A stretch of DNA of 64,000 nt from Streptomyces sp. B21-083 (GTDB lineage: Bacteria > Actinomycetota > Actinomycetes > Streptomycetales > Streptomycetaceae): positions 3,286,001 to 3,350,000 of the forward strand of contig NZ_JARUND010000002.1 in the NCBI RefSeq assembly GCF_036898825.1, given 5' to 3'. The notes under the pieces are model-generated. The model saw only the letters and a program-made list of their open reading frames with translations. It was not told the origin of the DNA and searched no databases. The translations under genes were made by a program, and so were the position numbers. Shown here piece after piece: positions 53,559 through 64,000 of the stretch (position 1 is the first letter of the stretch; every line of letters starts with the position of its first letter).

Positions 53559-54782
53559 TCAGCCCACCCCGTCCACCAACACCCGCCGAAACTCGATCGA
53601 CTCGTAAGTCCCCGCGGTCCCCGTCTCGTACAGCACCCCAAGTACCCGCCGGTCCACCCGTACCAGGTCCGAGTAGGCCGCCCTCCGGTTCGACAGGGTC
53701 AGTACCTTCTCGAAGGTCTCTCCGCCGTCGCCGCTTCTCCAGATCGCCATCGACCGGCGCACCGTCGGTTCCGAGGGACCCGAGAACAGCAACGCGTCCG
53801 AGCCGTCCCGCAGTTGGAGCACGCTGCCCTGGACCACCGGGACGTCGTTCAACGTCGACTGGACGGTGTACGGGCGGTCCAGGGACTCCGCGCCGTCACT
53901 TGAGTACGAGTCCAACCTGTTCCCCGGCATCAGGCCGTTCTGGTCTCTGGACGAGAAGTACAGCCTGCCGTCGGGGAGTTGGGCGGCGCTTGTCTCGTTG
54001 GCGTTCTCGATGCCGTCGTAGGAGTCGTCCACGAAGCCCAGGTGCCAGGTGCCGCCGGCGTTGTCGCTGTAGATCGCGTGGCCGCCGTAGTACCTGGACT
54101 CCTGGCCGGTGTCCGGTGAGCCCGCGGGCGGGGCAGCCGAGTGGTTGGCCGGGATCACGATCCTGCCCGTGTGCGGGCCCGTCGACAGATAGACGGCGTG
54201 CCCCGGACCCGTCGCGTACCAGCGCCAGTCGGGCAGCTTTACCTGGGCCGTGATGTCGCGCGGGGACGTGAAGCCCCGGCCGTCGTCCGTGGCGGAACTT
54301 GTCTGGACGAAGACCCTGCGGCTCTGTTGCGGTGTCGCCTCGCCGCGCATGATCTGGGCCTCGGTCACCGCGCCGGAGTTGTACGACGTCACCAGCACGA
54401 TCCGGCCCGTCTTCCCGTCCACCACCGGCGCCGGGTTGCCCCGCGTGTCACCGTCCCCGGCAGCGACCACGGACAGTGGGCCCCAGGTGCAGCCGCCGTC
54501 CGTGGAGCGGCGCAGGACCACGTCGATGTGGCCGCTGTCCCCGGCGCCGCTTTGTCTGCCCTCGGCGAAGGCCAGGAGGGTGCCCTTGCTGGTGGTGACC
54601 GTGGCGGGGATGCGGTAGGTGTCGTAGCCGCCCCGGCCCGCGACGTACGGGACGGACGAGGTGCAGGAGGCCCGGCCGGCCGCCCGGGCCTGCGTCGCGG
54701 TGAGGTCGGTGCCGATGCCGGTGCCGGTGATCAGGGCCGCGCCGGTGGTCGCGGCGAGCAGGATACGGCTCAGGGGCGTCAT
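53559..54782 (-). CDS. Secreted exo-sialidase (neuraminidase, GH33-like)
   Basis: A 407-residue secreted beta-propeller. The signal ends near QARAAG; the catalytic Arg motif YRIP is in GYDTYRIPATV, and three Asp boxes are visible (RSTDGGCTW, SDNAGGTW, SGDGGETF). A later Arg in VIPANH context and YSDLVRVD near the C-terminus fit the arginine triad and nucleophile region. The ATG at 54782 is used; the frame upstream to 54932 lacks signal features. It releases terminal sialic acids from glycans. Confidence 0.9.
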   Translation of the reverse strand: MTPLSRILLAATTGAALITGTGIGTDLTATQARAAGRASCTSSVPYVAGRGGYDTYRIPATVTTSKGTLLAFAEGRQSGAGDSGHIDVVLRRSTDGGCTWGPLSVVAAGDGDTRGNPAPVVDGKTGRIVLVTSYNSGAVTEAQIMRGEATPQQSRRVFVQTSSATDDGRGFTSPRDITAQVKLPDWRWYATGPGHAVYLSTGPHTGRIVIPANHSAAPPAGSPDTGQESRYYGGHAIYSDNAGGTWHLGFVDDSYDGIENANETSAAQLPDGRLYFSSRDQNGLMPGNRLDSYSSDGAESLDRPYTVQSTLNDVPVVQGSVLQLRDGSDALLFSGPSEPTVRRSMAIWRSGDGGETFEKVLTLSNRRAAYSDLVRVDRRVLGVLYETGTAGTYESIEFRRVLVDGVG

Positions 54783-54995
54783 CGCTCTCCCTTGCGGAGT
54801 GGAGTCGGGACGTGGGGGGGGTTCCGGAGTGCCGGTACAACAGGGAGAGGATGTGACAGAAGGTGACAGTAACCTCGCTGACGGACCGTCACCATGTATG
54901 GCACGTACGGAACATACGTACCCGCGCGACATACGTACCCCGCGCCCACCGCTCCCTTTGCGCCACTCCCCCTGACCACACCCGCCTCCCCGACC

Positions 54996-55664
54996 TCACC
55001 CCGCCCCCGGTGTCACCACCCCCGACTCGTACGCCACGATCACCAGTTGCGCCCGGTCCCGCGCGCCCAGCTTCCCCATGATCCGGCTGACGTGGGTCTT
55101 CGCGGTCAGCGGACTCAGGCCCAGCGTCTCCGCGATCTCCGTGTTGTTGAGGCCCCGCGCGACCAGCCTCAGCACCCCGCGCTCCCGTTCCGACAGACAT
55201 TCGGGCCCGCCCGTCGGCGCCGGGGCCTCGGCGCTGCGCAGCAGGCGGGCGATCAGGCGGGCCGTCGGGCCGGGGGAGAGCAGGGCCTCGCCTGCCGCCA
55301 CCGTGCGGATCGCGTCCAGGAGTTCCGCGGGCCTCGTGTCCTTGACCAGGAAGCCCGAGGCGCCCGCGCGCAGCGCCTCCACCACGTCTTCGTCCGTGTC
55401 GTACGTCGTCAGGACCAGCACCTTCACGCCCGCCAGGTCCTCGTCGGCGGCGATCAGCCGGGTGGCCTCGATACCGTCCAGGTCGGGCATGCGGAGGTCC
55501 ATGACGACCAGGTCGGCACGGGCGCTGCGGGCCAGTTCGACGGCCTGACGGCCGGTACCCGCCTGCCCCACCACCTCCATGCCCGGCGCCGATTCGACGA
55601 GCATCGCGAACGCCGCCCGTACGAGCGTCTGGTCGTCGGCCAGCAGCACACGAATGGCGGTCAC
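54996..55664 (-). CDS. NarL/LuxR-family response regulator (MMPL operon)
   Basis: A 222-residue response regulator: acidic pocket LLADDQT, phospho-acceptor Asp56 in LVVMDLRMPDLDG, Lys in LVKDTRPAELLD, and C-terminal HTH LSERERGVLRLVARGLNNTE. A GTG start overlaps the kinase stop by four bases (GTGA). It is last gene of an MMPL-kinase-regulator operon and may control that operon through the paired palindromes upstream of the MMPL gene. Confidence 0.92.
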   Translation of the reverse strand: MTAIRVLLADDQTLVRAAFAMLVESAPGMEVVGQAGTGRQAVELARSARADLVVMDLRMPDLDGIEATRLIAADEDLAGVKVLVLTTYDTDEDVVEALRAGASGFLVKDTRPAELLDAIRTVAAGEALLSPGPTARLIARLLRSAEAPAPTGGPECLSERERGVLRLVARGLNNTEIAETLGLSPLTAKTHVSRIMGKLGARDRAQLVIVAYESGVVTPGAG

Positions 55665-57016
55665 CCGGCCTCCTCGCCTATGCGGTCGACCGGCAACGGA
55701 AGCACCGCGCTCACCTTGAATCCCCCGCCCTCCCCCGGCCCGGCGTCCAGTGTCCCGCCGACGCTTCGCGCCCGTTCCCGCATCCCGACCAGCCCGAAGC
55801 CACCATCGGGCGCGTCGGCGCCGCACTCCCCCACCCCGTCGTCCGCCACCTCGACGCGCAACGCGCCCTCACCCCCGTACAGCAGCACCCGTACCGTCAG
55901 ATTCTCCCGTCCCCCGTGTCGTACGGCGTTCGTGAGCGCCTCCTGGACGATCCGGTAGGCCGCCGCGCCCACGGCCGGGGGCACCTCGTCCGCCCGTACC
56001 GTCAGTTCGACCCCCGCGCCCGACGCCCGTGCCGTCTCCGCGAGGTCGGGCAGGCCGGCCAGTCCGGGGAGAGACCCGCGCCTCTCGCCCGCCCCTTGGC
56101 CCTCCCGCAACACCTCCAGCGTCGTACGCAGCTCACCGCGTGCCGTTCGGCAGGTGCCGGCGATGTCGTCGAGGGCCTTGGCCACCGCCGCGCGGTCCAG
56201 GCGGTCCGGGTCGGCGGCCAGGATGTGTGCGGCCACGGAGGTCTGGACGCCGACGAGGGTGATGGTGTGGGCCAGCAGGTCGTGCAGGTCGCGGGCGACA
56301 CGCAGCCGTTCCTCGGCGACGCGGCGGCGGGCCTCCTCCTCGCGCGTGCGTTCGGCCCGTTCGGCGCGTTCGACGATGGCCGAGACGTACTGGCGGTAGA
56401 AGCGGACGTCGATGCCGCAGAAGAGGACCGCGACGACCCAGCCGGAGATCCGCAGCAGTTCGACGGCCTGGTGCATGCTCACGGTGAGCATCACGCTCAG
56501 GGCGATGCCGAGGACCACGACTCCGGTCACGATCGTACGCAGGGGGCGCCCGGTGACGGCGACCGTGTACAGCGCGATGTACGCGGCCGGGGTCGGCGCG
56601 CTGTGGTTGTAGCCGAGCGCGTGGTACGGCACGACGATCGCCACCACCGCGACGAGGACCGGCATCGGACGGCGCCGCCGCCACACGATCGGCACGTACG
56701 CGCCGAGCAGCAGCGCCCAGCCGAGCGCGTCCGGCCGCCCGCCCTGGCCGAGGGTGTCCGGCCGGCTGGCGCCCCCGTCGGTGAACAGGGCGAGGACGGT
56801 GCCGATCACAGCGCCGGTCAGCGCGAGCAGTACGTCGTTGCGGAGCGCGTGCGGGGCGCTGCGCGGGTCACGGGTGATCGCCGCCATGATCCGCTCGCCC
56901 CGCCCGACAGGGGCCGGTCTTCCGGTAGTTGTCGTCGACTGCACAGCCCCATCCTCCGTCGGCGGGCGCCCCGCCGTCAGGGAGGGGCGCCCGCTCGCTC
57001 GTACGACGGAGGTCAT
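55661..57016 (-). CDS. Membrane sensor histidine kinase (HisKA_3 type, MMPL operon)
   Basis: A 451-residue kinase with a poorly conserved N-terminal ~75 residues, five or six membrane helices (about 85-220), dimerisation box ARDLHDLLAHTITLVGV with His near residue 245, and HATPase motifs (IVQEALTNAVRHGG, DDGVGECG, GFGLVGMRERA). The ATG at 57016 overlaps the MMPL stop (ATGA); internal ATG before AAITRDPRSAPHALR is an alternative. It is coupled to the response regulator. Confidence 0.9.
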   Translation of the reverse strand: MTSVVRASGRPSLTAGRPPTEDGAVQSTTTTGRPAPVGRGERIMAAITRDPRSAPHALRNDVLLALTGAVIGTVLALFTDGGASRPDTLGQGGRPDALGWALLLGAYVPIVWRRRRPMPVLVAVVAIVVPYHALGYNHSAPTPAAYIALYTVAVTGRPLRTIVTGVVVLGIALSVMLTVSMHQAVELLRISGWVVAVLFCGIDVRFYRQYVSAIVERAERAERTREEEARRRVAEERLRVARDLHDLLAHTITLVGVQTSVAAHILAADPDRLDRAAVAKALDDIAGTCRTARGELRTTLEVLREGQGAGERRGSLPGLAGLPDLAETARASGAGVELTVRADEVPPAVGAAAYRIVQEALTNAVRHGGRENLTVRVLLYGGEGALRVEVADDGVGECGADAPDGGFGLVGMRERARSVGGTLDAGPGEGGGFKVSAVLPLPVDRIGEEAG

Positions 57017-59154
57017 ACGGGTTCCGGCTGCCGTTCCGGTCGTACGGCGTCCGGGTCCGGCCTGCGGGACAGCGCGCCCGGCCACCACACCCGTCGGCCC
57101 AGTGCCACGCTCGCGCTCGTCACCAGGTACGTCCGGACGAGGAACGTGTCCAGGAGCACGCCGACCGCGATCACGAAGCCCAGTTCGACGAGTTGTACGA
57201 GACCCATGTTGGTCAGCACCGCGAAGGTCGCGGCGAGGACCAGCCCGGCGGAGGCGATGACCCCGCCGGTGGTCCGCAGCGCGGTGAGAGCCGCCGCCAC
57301 CGGTTCCGCGCCCCGGAGCGCCTCCTCACGCATCCGGTGCATGAGGAAGATGCCGTAGTCGACGCCGAGCGCGACCAGGAACACGAAGGACAGCAGGCCG
57401 AGCCCGGGGTCGGTGCCCTCGAAGCCGAGCAGCGGGCCGAACACCAGTCCGCCGATGCCGAGCGCGGCTCCCCACACCGCGACCACGGCGAGCACCAGCA
57501 TCAGCGGTGCGACCAGCGAGCGCAGCAGTGCGACCAGGATCAGCAGCACGGAGATCAGCACGATCGGGACGACGACCCACACGTCCCGCGAGTTGGTGTC
57601 GACGAGGTCGATCTGCTGGGCGCTCGGTCCGCCGACGTAGGAGCCCTTCAGCTCCGCCCTCAGCCGCTCGATGGTCGCGGTCTCGGCGGCCGACTGGGGC
57701 GCGTCCTTCGCGAAGACGGTGATCTCGGTCCAGCCCGCTCCCCCGCTTCGTCCCTCACTTCCTCCCGTACGTCCCTTCTGCGCGTCGCCGATCCCGTCGG
57801 TGGCCCGGATCGTCGTGAGCGTCCGGTCCGCCTGTCCGGCCGGGGTGATGACGGTGATGGGCTGGGTGCCCCGGCCGGGGTAGGCCCTGGCCAGGGTCTG
57901 CATCGCGGCGACGGCTTCCGGCCTGTCGACGAAGGCGTCCTCCTGCTTGACCGGCCCGGGCAGGTTCAGCACGCCCAGGGCCAGGGCGCCCAGCAGGACG
58001 GCGCCGCTCGCGAGGACCACCAGGGGCCGGCGTCCGGCGGAACTGCCCATCGCGGCGAACAGCGACAGCCGACGCACCTTGGGCGTGCTGCCGTACGCGG
58101 GGACGAGCGGCCAGAACACCCGGCGGCCGAGGAGGACGAGGATCGCGGGGAGCAGGGTGAGCATGGCGACGAGCGCGCAGAGCACGCCCACCGTGCCCAA
58201 CGGGCCCATGCTGCGGCTGGAGTTGAGGTCGGCGGCGAGCAGGCACAGCACCCCGGCGGCGACCGTGCCGGAGGAGGCCAGGACGGCGGGTCCGCAACCG
58301 CGCAGGGCCGCGGCCATGGCGTCGTACGGCCGCTCGACGTGCCGCAGTTCCTCGCGATAGCGGGAGACGAGGAGGAGTGCGTAGTCCGTGCCTGCGCCGA
58401 AGACGAGGATCGTCATGATCGCCGAGCTCTGGCCCGAAATCGTGGTACCGAAGGCCTGGTTGAGGCCGTAGGCGACGCCCATCGACAGGAAGTCGGCGAT
58501 GCCCGCGACGACGAGCGGGAGCAGCCACAGCACCGGGCTGCGGTAGATGAGGATCAGCAGGAGAGCGACGACGGCGACGGTGGTGTAGAGCAGTGGTCCG
58601 CCGAGTGAGTCGTAGACCTCGGCCGCGTCGGTGGCCAGTGCCCCCGGGCCGCCGACCTCGACAGTCAACCCGCCCTCGCTGTGGGCGACTTCGCGGACGT
58701 CGTGGACGAGGTTGTCCCGTTTCTTCTCGTCGGTGCCGGACTCGTTGCTGCTCACCGGATACATGAGGGTGGCGCCGTCGGCGGAGGGTACGCCGTGCGG
58801 GGCGGCCGTCAGGACGTGCTCTCCGGCGATCTTGTCGACCTGCTCGGCGGCCGTCGCCCTGTCGGTGGCGGTGAGTCCGCCGTCGCGGTGGTAGACGAGG
58901 ACCAGTTGGGTGGTCTCGCCGCCGGGCAACTGGTCCTGGACGCGCGCGACTTGCGTCGAGTCGGCGTTCGAGGGCAGATAGTCGGTGATCCCGTTGTGCT
59001 GGACCTCGGAGAGCTTCGCCGCGAACGGTCCCACGATCGCGAGCACCCCGACCCACAGCCCGAGCACGAGCCAGGGCACGGCTCGTCCGCGACGCCGTAC
59101 GCCCGGCGCTGTCTTCCCGGCTTCCATGGACCCCTTGGTCCCCATGGCCCCCAT
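57013..59154 (-). CDS. MMPL-family RND transporter
   Basis: A 713-residue inner-membrane transporter with two MMPL repeats, twelve helices and two extracytoplasmic loops. The proton-relay-like segments GAGTDYALLLVSRYREEL (first half) and ALGVDYGIFLMHRMREEA (second half) are the family hallmarks. Members export lipids, pigments or drugs. It leads the operon with a two-component system, so export is probably induced by an envelope or drug signal. Confidence 0.92.
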   Translation of the reverse strand: MGAMGTKGSMEAGKTAPGVRRRGRAVPWLVLGLWVGVLAIVGPFAAKLSEVQHNGITDYLPSNADSTQVARVQDQLPGGETTQLVLVYHRDGGLTATDRATAAEQVDKIAGEHVLTAAPHGVPSADGATLMYPVSSNESGTDEKKRDNLVHDVREVAHSEGGLTVEVGGPGALATDAAEVYDSLGGPLLYTTVAVVALLLILIYRSPVLWLLPLVVAGIADFLSMGVAYGLNQAFGTTISGQSSAIMTILVFGAGTDYALLLVSRYREELRHVERPYDAMAAALRGCGPAVLASSGTVAAGVLCLLAADLNSSRSMGPLGTVGVLCALVAMLTLLPAILVLLGRRVFWPLVPAYGSTPKVRRLSLFAAMGSSAGRRPLVVLASGAVLLGALALGVLNLPGPVKQEDAFVDRPEAVAAMQTLARAYPGRGTQPITVITPAGQADRTLTTIRATDGIGDAQKGRTGGSEGRSGGAGWTEITVFAKDAPQSAAETATIERLRAELKGSYVGGPSAQQIDLVDTNSRDVWVVVPIVLISVLLILVALLRSLVAPLMLVLAVVAVWGAALGIGGLVFGPLLGFEGTDPGLGLLSFVFLVALGVDYGIFLMHRMREEALRGAEPVAAALTALRTTGGVIASAGLVLAATFAVLTNMGLVQLVELGFVIAVGVLLDTFLVRTYLVTSASVALGRRVWWPGALSRRPDPDAVRPERQPEPV

Positions 59155-59244
59155 GTCGAGGCCTCCCCTCGTGACGGCATCTGGCTGACGTTCACCAGAT
59201 TTCCGTCACGCCGGGGTGGATTCGTCGCGCGGGAGGGCGAGTTC

Positions 59245-59295
59245 GGGAGTACTCCCGGGGGTGACCCGAGGCCCGCACTACTCCCCCGGGAGTAG
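59245..59295. promoter_or_regulatory. Paired ACTCCC/GGGAGT palindromes upstream of the MMPL gene
   Basis: GGGAGTACTCCC (59245-59256) and CTACTCCC-CC-GGGAGTAG (59278-59295) share half-sites and lie about 90 and 125 bases before the MMPL start, 33 bases apart centre to centre. They look like a regulator's operators, possibly for the operon's own response regulator. Confidence 0.6.
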
Positions 59296-59312
59296 TCGCG
59301 GGCCGCGAGAGC

Positions 59313-60035
59313 CTAGGAATGCGTACGCGCCGCCGCCAGCAGCCGGGTCACGTCGTCCCCGCAGATCGTCAGTGCCGCGCCGACCGTAGCGAGCACATCG
59401 CGTTCCGCCGGGGTGTACGGGCCGTCGGCCAGGGCGATGCGGGCGCCCTGGAGCAGGATCGATTCGCGGCCGGGGGCGGCGAGATGGGGGGCCAGGGGGT
59501 CCAGGGCCTCGTGGAGCTCTATGGCGAGGCCGGGGCCGCACGGAGGGCCGAAGAGGCGGCCCGTGTCGGCGGCCAGGGCCTCCACCAGGGCCTCCAACTG
59601 GTCCTCCGTACAGTCGTCGAAACCGGCCGCGCGGACGCCGGTCGCGGCCGTCTCCAGGGTGAGGCGGGCGTGGGTGCCGCCGGCGGCGAGGACCGCGAGG
59701 GCGACCGTGTGGACCGCGTCGCGGAGCATCGCGGAGAAGCGGGTGGTGGTGGGGTGGTCGAGGACGTCCGTGCCGAAGTGGCTCTGACAGGCCGCGCATT
59801 CGACGACCGGGCCGGTCTCGCCGCGCGGCAGAATCGGTACGCCGAGAAACGTGAAGCGGCGGCGGCCCGTCAGGCGCTGGTAGTTGCGGTCTCCGCCGCA
59901 GCTCGGGCAGAAGAACTCGCCGTCACCGACCCCGGCCCAGACCGTACGGGAGCCCAGGACGCGTGCCGTCCGGCCTCCGCGCACGACTCGGCCGCCTCGG
60001 CTGTCTCGGCTCTCTCGCCCCTGTCCTTGGAGCAC
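59313..60035 (-). CDS. TerB-like protein with N-terminal zinc ribbon
   Basis: A 240-residue cytosolic protein. The N-terminal CPSCGG and CAACQ pairs form a zinc ribbon (about residues 45-95); the rest is helical and resembles the tellurite-resistance TerB fold (ALAVLAAGGTHARLTLETAA, ILLQGARIALADGPYTPAER). A GTG start at 60035 is chosen since GGAGGT lies five bases upstream; the frame extends to 60101 without support. Its role is unknown; the neighbours are unrelated. Confidence 0.75.
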   Translation of the reverse strand: MLQGQGRESRDSRGGRVVRGGRTARVLGSRTVWAGVGDGEFFCPSCGGDRNYQRLTGRRRFTFLGVPILPRGETGPVVECAACQSHFGTDVLDHPTTTRFSAMLRDAVHTVALAVLAAGGTHARLTLETAATGVRAAGFDDCTEDQLEALVEALAADTGRLFGPPCGPGLAIELHEALDPLAPHLAAPGRESILLQGARIALADGPYTPAERDVLATVGAALTICGDDVTRLLAAARTHS

Positions 60036-60201
60036 GTAGCACCTCCGGTAACTCCCCCACTGCCTGTTGCAGGGCGCGAGAGTTACCCCCACCGGCAACA
60101 CTGCCGCGCTGGCGTGATGTTAGCCACATAGTCGAGGTGGAGTCAGTACCCAGGACCAGACCTGCCCGTGACCGGACCGTGGTTTGGCCGGTAAACGACG
60201 G

Positions 60202-60233
60202 CGCCCCGTCCGCCACGAAGGGCGGACGGGGCG
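60202..60233. terminator. leuA terminator hairpin
   Basis: CGCCCCGTCCGCC (60202-60214) pairs with GGCGGACGGGGCG (60221-60233) 23 bases beyond the leuA stop. Confidence 0.85.
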
Positions 60234-60255
60234 TGAAACCAGTCGGTCGGGTGAG

Positions 60256-62120
<1,865 letters not shown>

Positions 62121-62345
62121 TCCGCACTGTAGCCGAGCCGCGCCGGACGCGCGGGTCTGTATCACTATGCGGGACCATCAGTATGCGCGAACCGGAGAGC
62201 AAAAGGGGCAAAAAGTGCGCCATCCCACTCGGCGTCACTCAGCTCATACCACTCCGTCACCGAGCGAGGGCCCCTTGTCCCGGTATTTCACCAATCATGG
62301 TTGCGGGTGGTGACAGTCGCGTGACTCGGTGCAAGGGTGCCGGGC

Positions 62346-63428
62346 ATGACGACAAACGGGGGCTTTGAGCCCGTCTTCTGCACGATCGTCCCACCGCACA
62401 TCCTCCACACGCTCGCCCGTCACGAGGACCCCGCCATCTCCGGCCCCGCCCAGCACACCCTGCTGCTCGACGCCCGCAAGCGAGCCGAACGCAGCATCAC
62501 CACCGAGTTCGGCCTGGCCGCCGCCGCAGCCGTGAAGGCGCCCTCCGACCAGCCGCTGCGCACGATCTACGACGCCGGGCACCGCACCACACTGCCCGGC
62601 ACGAAGGTGCGCGCCGAGGGCTCGGAACCCGGCCAGGACGCCACCGTCAACCGCGCCTACGCCGGTCTCGGAGCCACCTTCGACCTCTACCTCAAGGCCT
62701 ACCAGCGCCACTCGATCGACGGCGACGGCCTGCCCCTCGACGCGAGCGTCCACTACGACGAGGGCTACAACAACGCCTTCTGGGACGGCAAGCAGATGGT
62801 GTTCGGCGACGGTGACGGCGAGATCTTCGTCGACTTCACCAACTCCGTCGACGTCATCGGCCACGAGCTCACCCACGGCGTCACCCAGCACACCGCGAAC
62901 CTCACGTACTACGGCCAGCCCGGTGCGCTCAACGAGTCGATGTCGGACGTCTTCGGCTCACTCATCAAGCAGTACTCGCTCGGCCAGACCGCCGCCGAGG
63001 CCGACTGGCTGATCGGCGCGGGCCTGCTCGCCCCGAGCGTCACCGGCACCGCCCTGCGCTCCATGAAGGAACCGGGCAGCGCGTACGACGACGACGTGCT
63101 CGGCAAGGACCCGCAGCCCGCGACCATGGACGGCTATGTCCGCACCGGCCGTGACAACGGCGGCGTCCACATCAACAGCGGCATCCCCAACCACGCCTTC
63201 TACCTCGTCGCCACCGCGCTCGGCGGCAACGCGTGGGAGCGGGCCGGGCAGATCTGGTACGACGTGCTGACCGGCGGTGACCTGAAGGAGAAGGCGTTCT
63301 TCGACGACTTCGCCCAGCTGACCGTCGCCACCGCGAGCGAGCGCTACGGCGACGGCGAGGAACTCCAGGCCGTGACGAAGGCATGGGAGCGTGTCGGAGT
63401 ACCCACCACGCCCCGGCCCCGCCTGTAG
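62346..63428 (+). CDS. Protealysin-like M4 metallopeptidase without signal peptide
   Basis: A 360-residue M4 protease of the protealysin type. The short propeptide contains CTIVPPHILHTLARHED, the protealysin PPxL-type motif, instead of the long FTP/PepSY propeptide of secreted forms; there is no signal peptide. The zinc motif HELTH is near residue 173, third-ligand Glu in GALNESMSD near 197, and the C-terminal catalytic His in GGVHINSGIPNHAFY. The ATG at 62346 is preferred over GTG 62337 because AAGG precedes with good spacing. It is followed by an emfourin-like gene, its likely inhibitor. Confidence 0.93.
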   Translation: MTTNGGFEPVFCTIVPPHILHTLARHEDPAISGPAQHTLLLDARKRAERSITTEFGLAAAAAVKAPSDQPLRTIYDAGHRTTLPGTKVRAEGSEPGQDATVNRAYAGLGATFDLYLKAYQRHSIDGDGLPLDASVHYDEGYNNAFWDGKQMVFGDGDGEIFVDFTNSVDVIGHELTHGVTQHTANLTYYGQPGALNESMSDVFGSLIKQYSLGQTAAEADWLIGAGLLAPSVTGTALRSMKEPGSAYDDDVLGKDPQPATMDGYVRTGRDNGGVHINSGIPNHAFYLVATALGGNAWERAGQIWYDVLTGGDLKEKAFFDDFAQLTVATASERYGDGEELQAVTKAWERVGVPTTPRPRL

Positions 63429-63522
63429 CGCACAGCCGCACGGCCGCACGTGCGGGGTACCGGGCACTCGGCACCTCTCATCCCACTCGTACTGGAGCCG
63501 TTCTCGTACTAGACAGGGACCC

Positions 63523-63789
63523 ATGCGTATTCAGGTGACACGTACGGGCGGATTCGCGGGCATCGAGCGGCACGCCGAGGTGGACACCTCGGGGCGGCCC
63601 GATGCCCCCGAGTGGCACGCCCTGGCCGATTCCGCGGTCGCGGGCGGCCAGGGCACCCCTCCGACCGGGGTCCCCGACGGCTTCGGCTACGAGATCACGG
63701 TGGACGGAAAAACGGTGTACTGCGCCGACCCCCGCCTCACCGACGAGCAGCGGCAGCTGATCTCAAGGGTGCTCAAAGAGGGTGCATAA
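63523..63789 (+). CDS. Emfourin-like protease inhibitor
   Basis: An 88-residue protein beginning MRIQVTRTGGFAGIERHAEV, ending in PDGFGYEITVDGKTVYCADP and a C-terminal helix (LTDEQRQLISRVLKEG). This is the pattern of emfourin, the inhibitor encoded beside protealysin genes; the N-terminal GGFAG region contacts the active site in characterised members. It lies 94 bases downstream of the protealysin-like gene in the same direction. The short gap contains a small CCGCACGTGCGG palindrome. Confidence 0.85.
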   Translation: MRIQVTRTGGFAGIERHAEVDTSGRPDAPEWHALADSAVAGGQGTPPTGVPDGFGYEITVDGKTVYCADPRLTDEQRQLISRVLKEGA

Positions 63790-63847
63790 CGGGTGTCGCG
63801 GGTGTCGGCGGACGGCGCGTAACTGGTTGTTCACTCCCGGCCGTTGA

Positions 63848-64000
<153 letters not shown>

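Overview
This is a high-GC actinomycete chromosome segment, almost certainly Streptomyces. GC-biased third codon positions, GTG/TTG starts, paired XRE/DUF397 regulator modules, secreted M4 proteases with propeptides, NarL-type two-component systems and a pSAM2-like integrative element all point that way.

Layout. 0-9 kb: two paralogous secreted M4 metalloproteases facing each other (first one cut by the window edge) around a uppS-recO housekeeping pair and an XRE/DUF397 cassette. 8.7-14.2 kb: a LysR/SDR divergent pair, then a cobalamin-riboswitch-led ABC uptake operon whose permease/ATPase junction is tandemly duplicated into two chimeric mini-ORFs. 14.1-23.2 kb: two-component system, drug-type ABC exporter, secreted TIM-barrel protein, Tat class A beta-lactamase without a normal start codon, phosphatase, SigE-family sigma factor with a membrane partner, GntR regulator. 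23.4-30.1 kb: dipeptide-type ABC operon with a fused permease/ATPase, ending in a DHDPS-family aldolase.

30-53.5 kb is the accessory core. A 2740-residue secreted RHS polymorphic toxin with HINT and deaminase tip is followed by a SUKH-3-like immunity gene. Beyond these, downstream on the same strand, lie a stripped pSAM2-like element, a HigB/HigA-like module with two antitoxin-like genes, an orphan nuclease-like toxin tip joined to the same HINT-end sequence and translationally coupled to a candidate immunity gene, an XRE/DUF397/HATPase cassette, and a decayed ricin-lectin piece of a second RHS gene beside a SMI1/KNR4-like gene. A divergent 1186-residue DNRLRE/FG-GAP secreted protein starts next to the RHS gene.

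53.5-64 kb: secreted sialidase, MMPL-histidine kinase-response regulator operon, TerB-like protein, leuA with a four-leucine leader peptide, a protealysin-like protease followed by an emfourin-like inhibitor, and the start of a GH1 beta-glucosidase. I saw no tRNA, rRNA or CRISPR array. All family assignments come from reading motifs, not from database searches.
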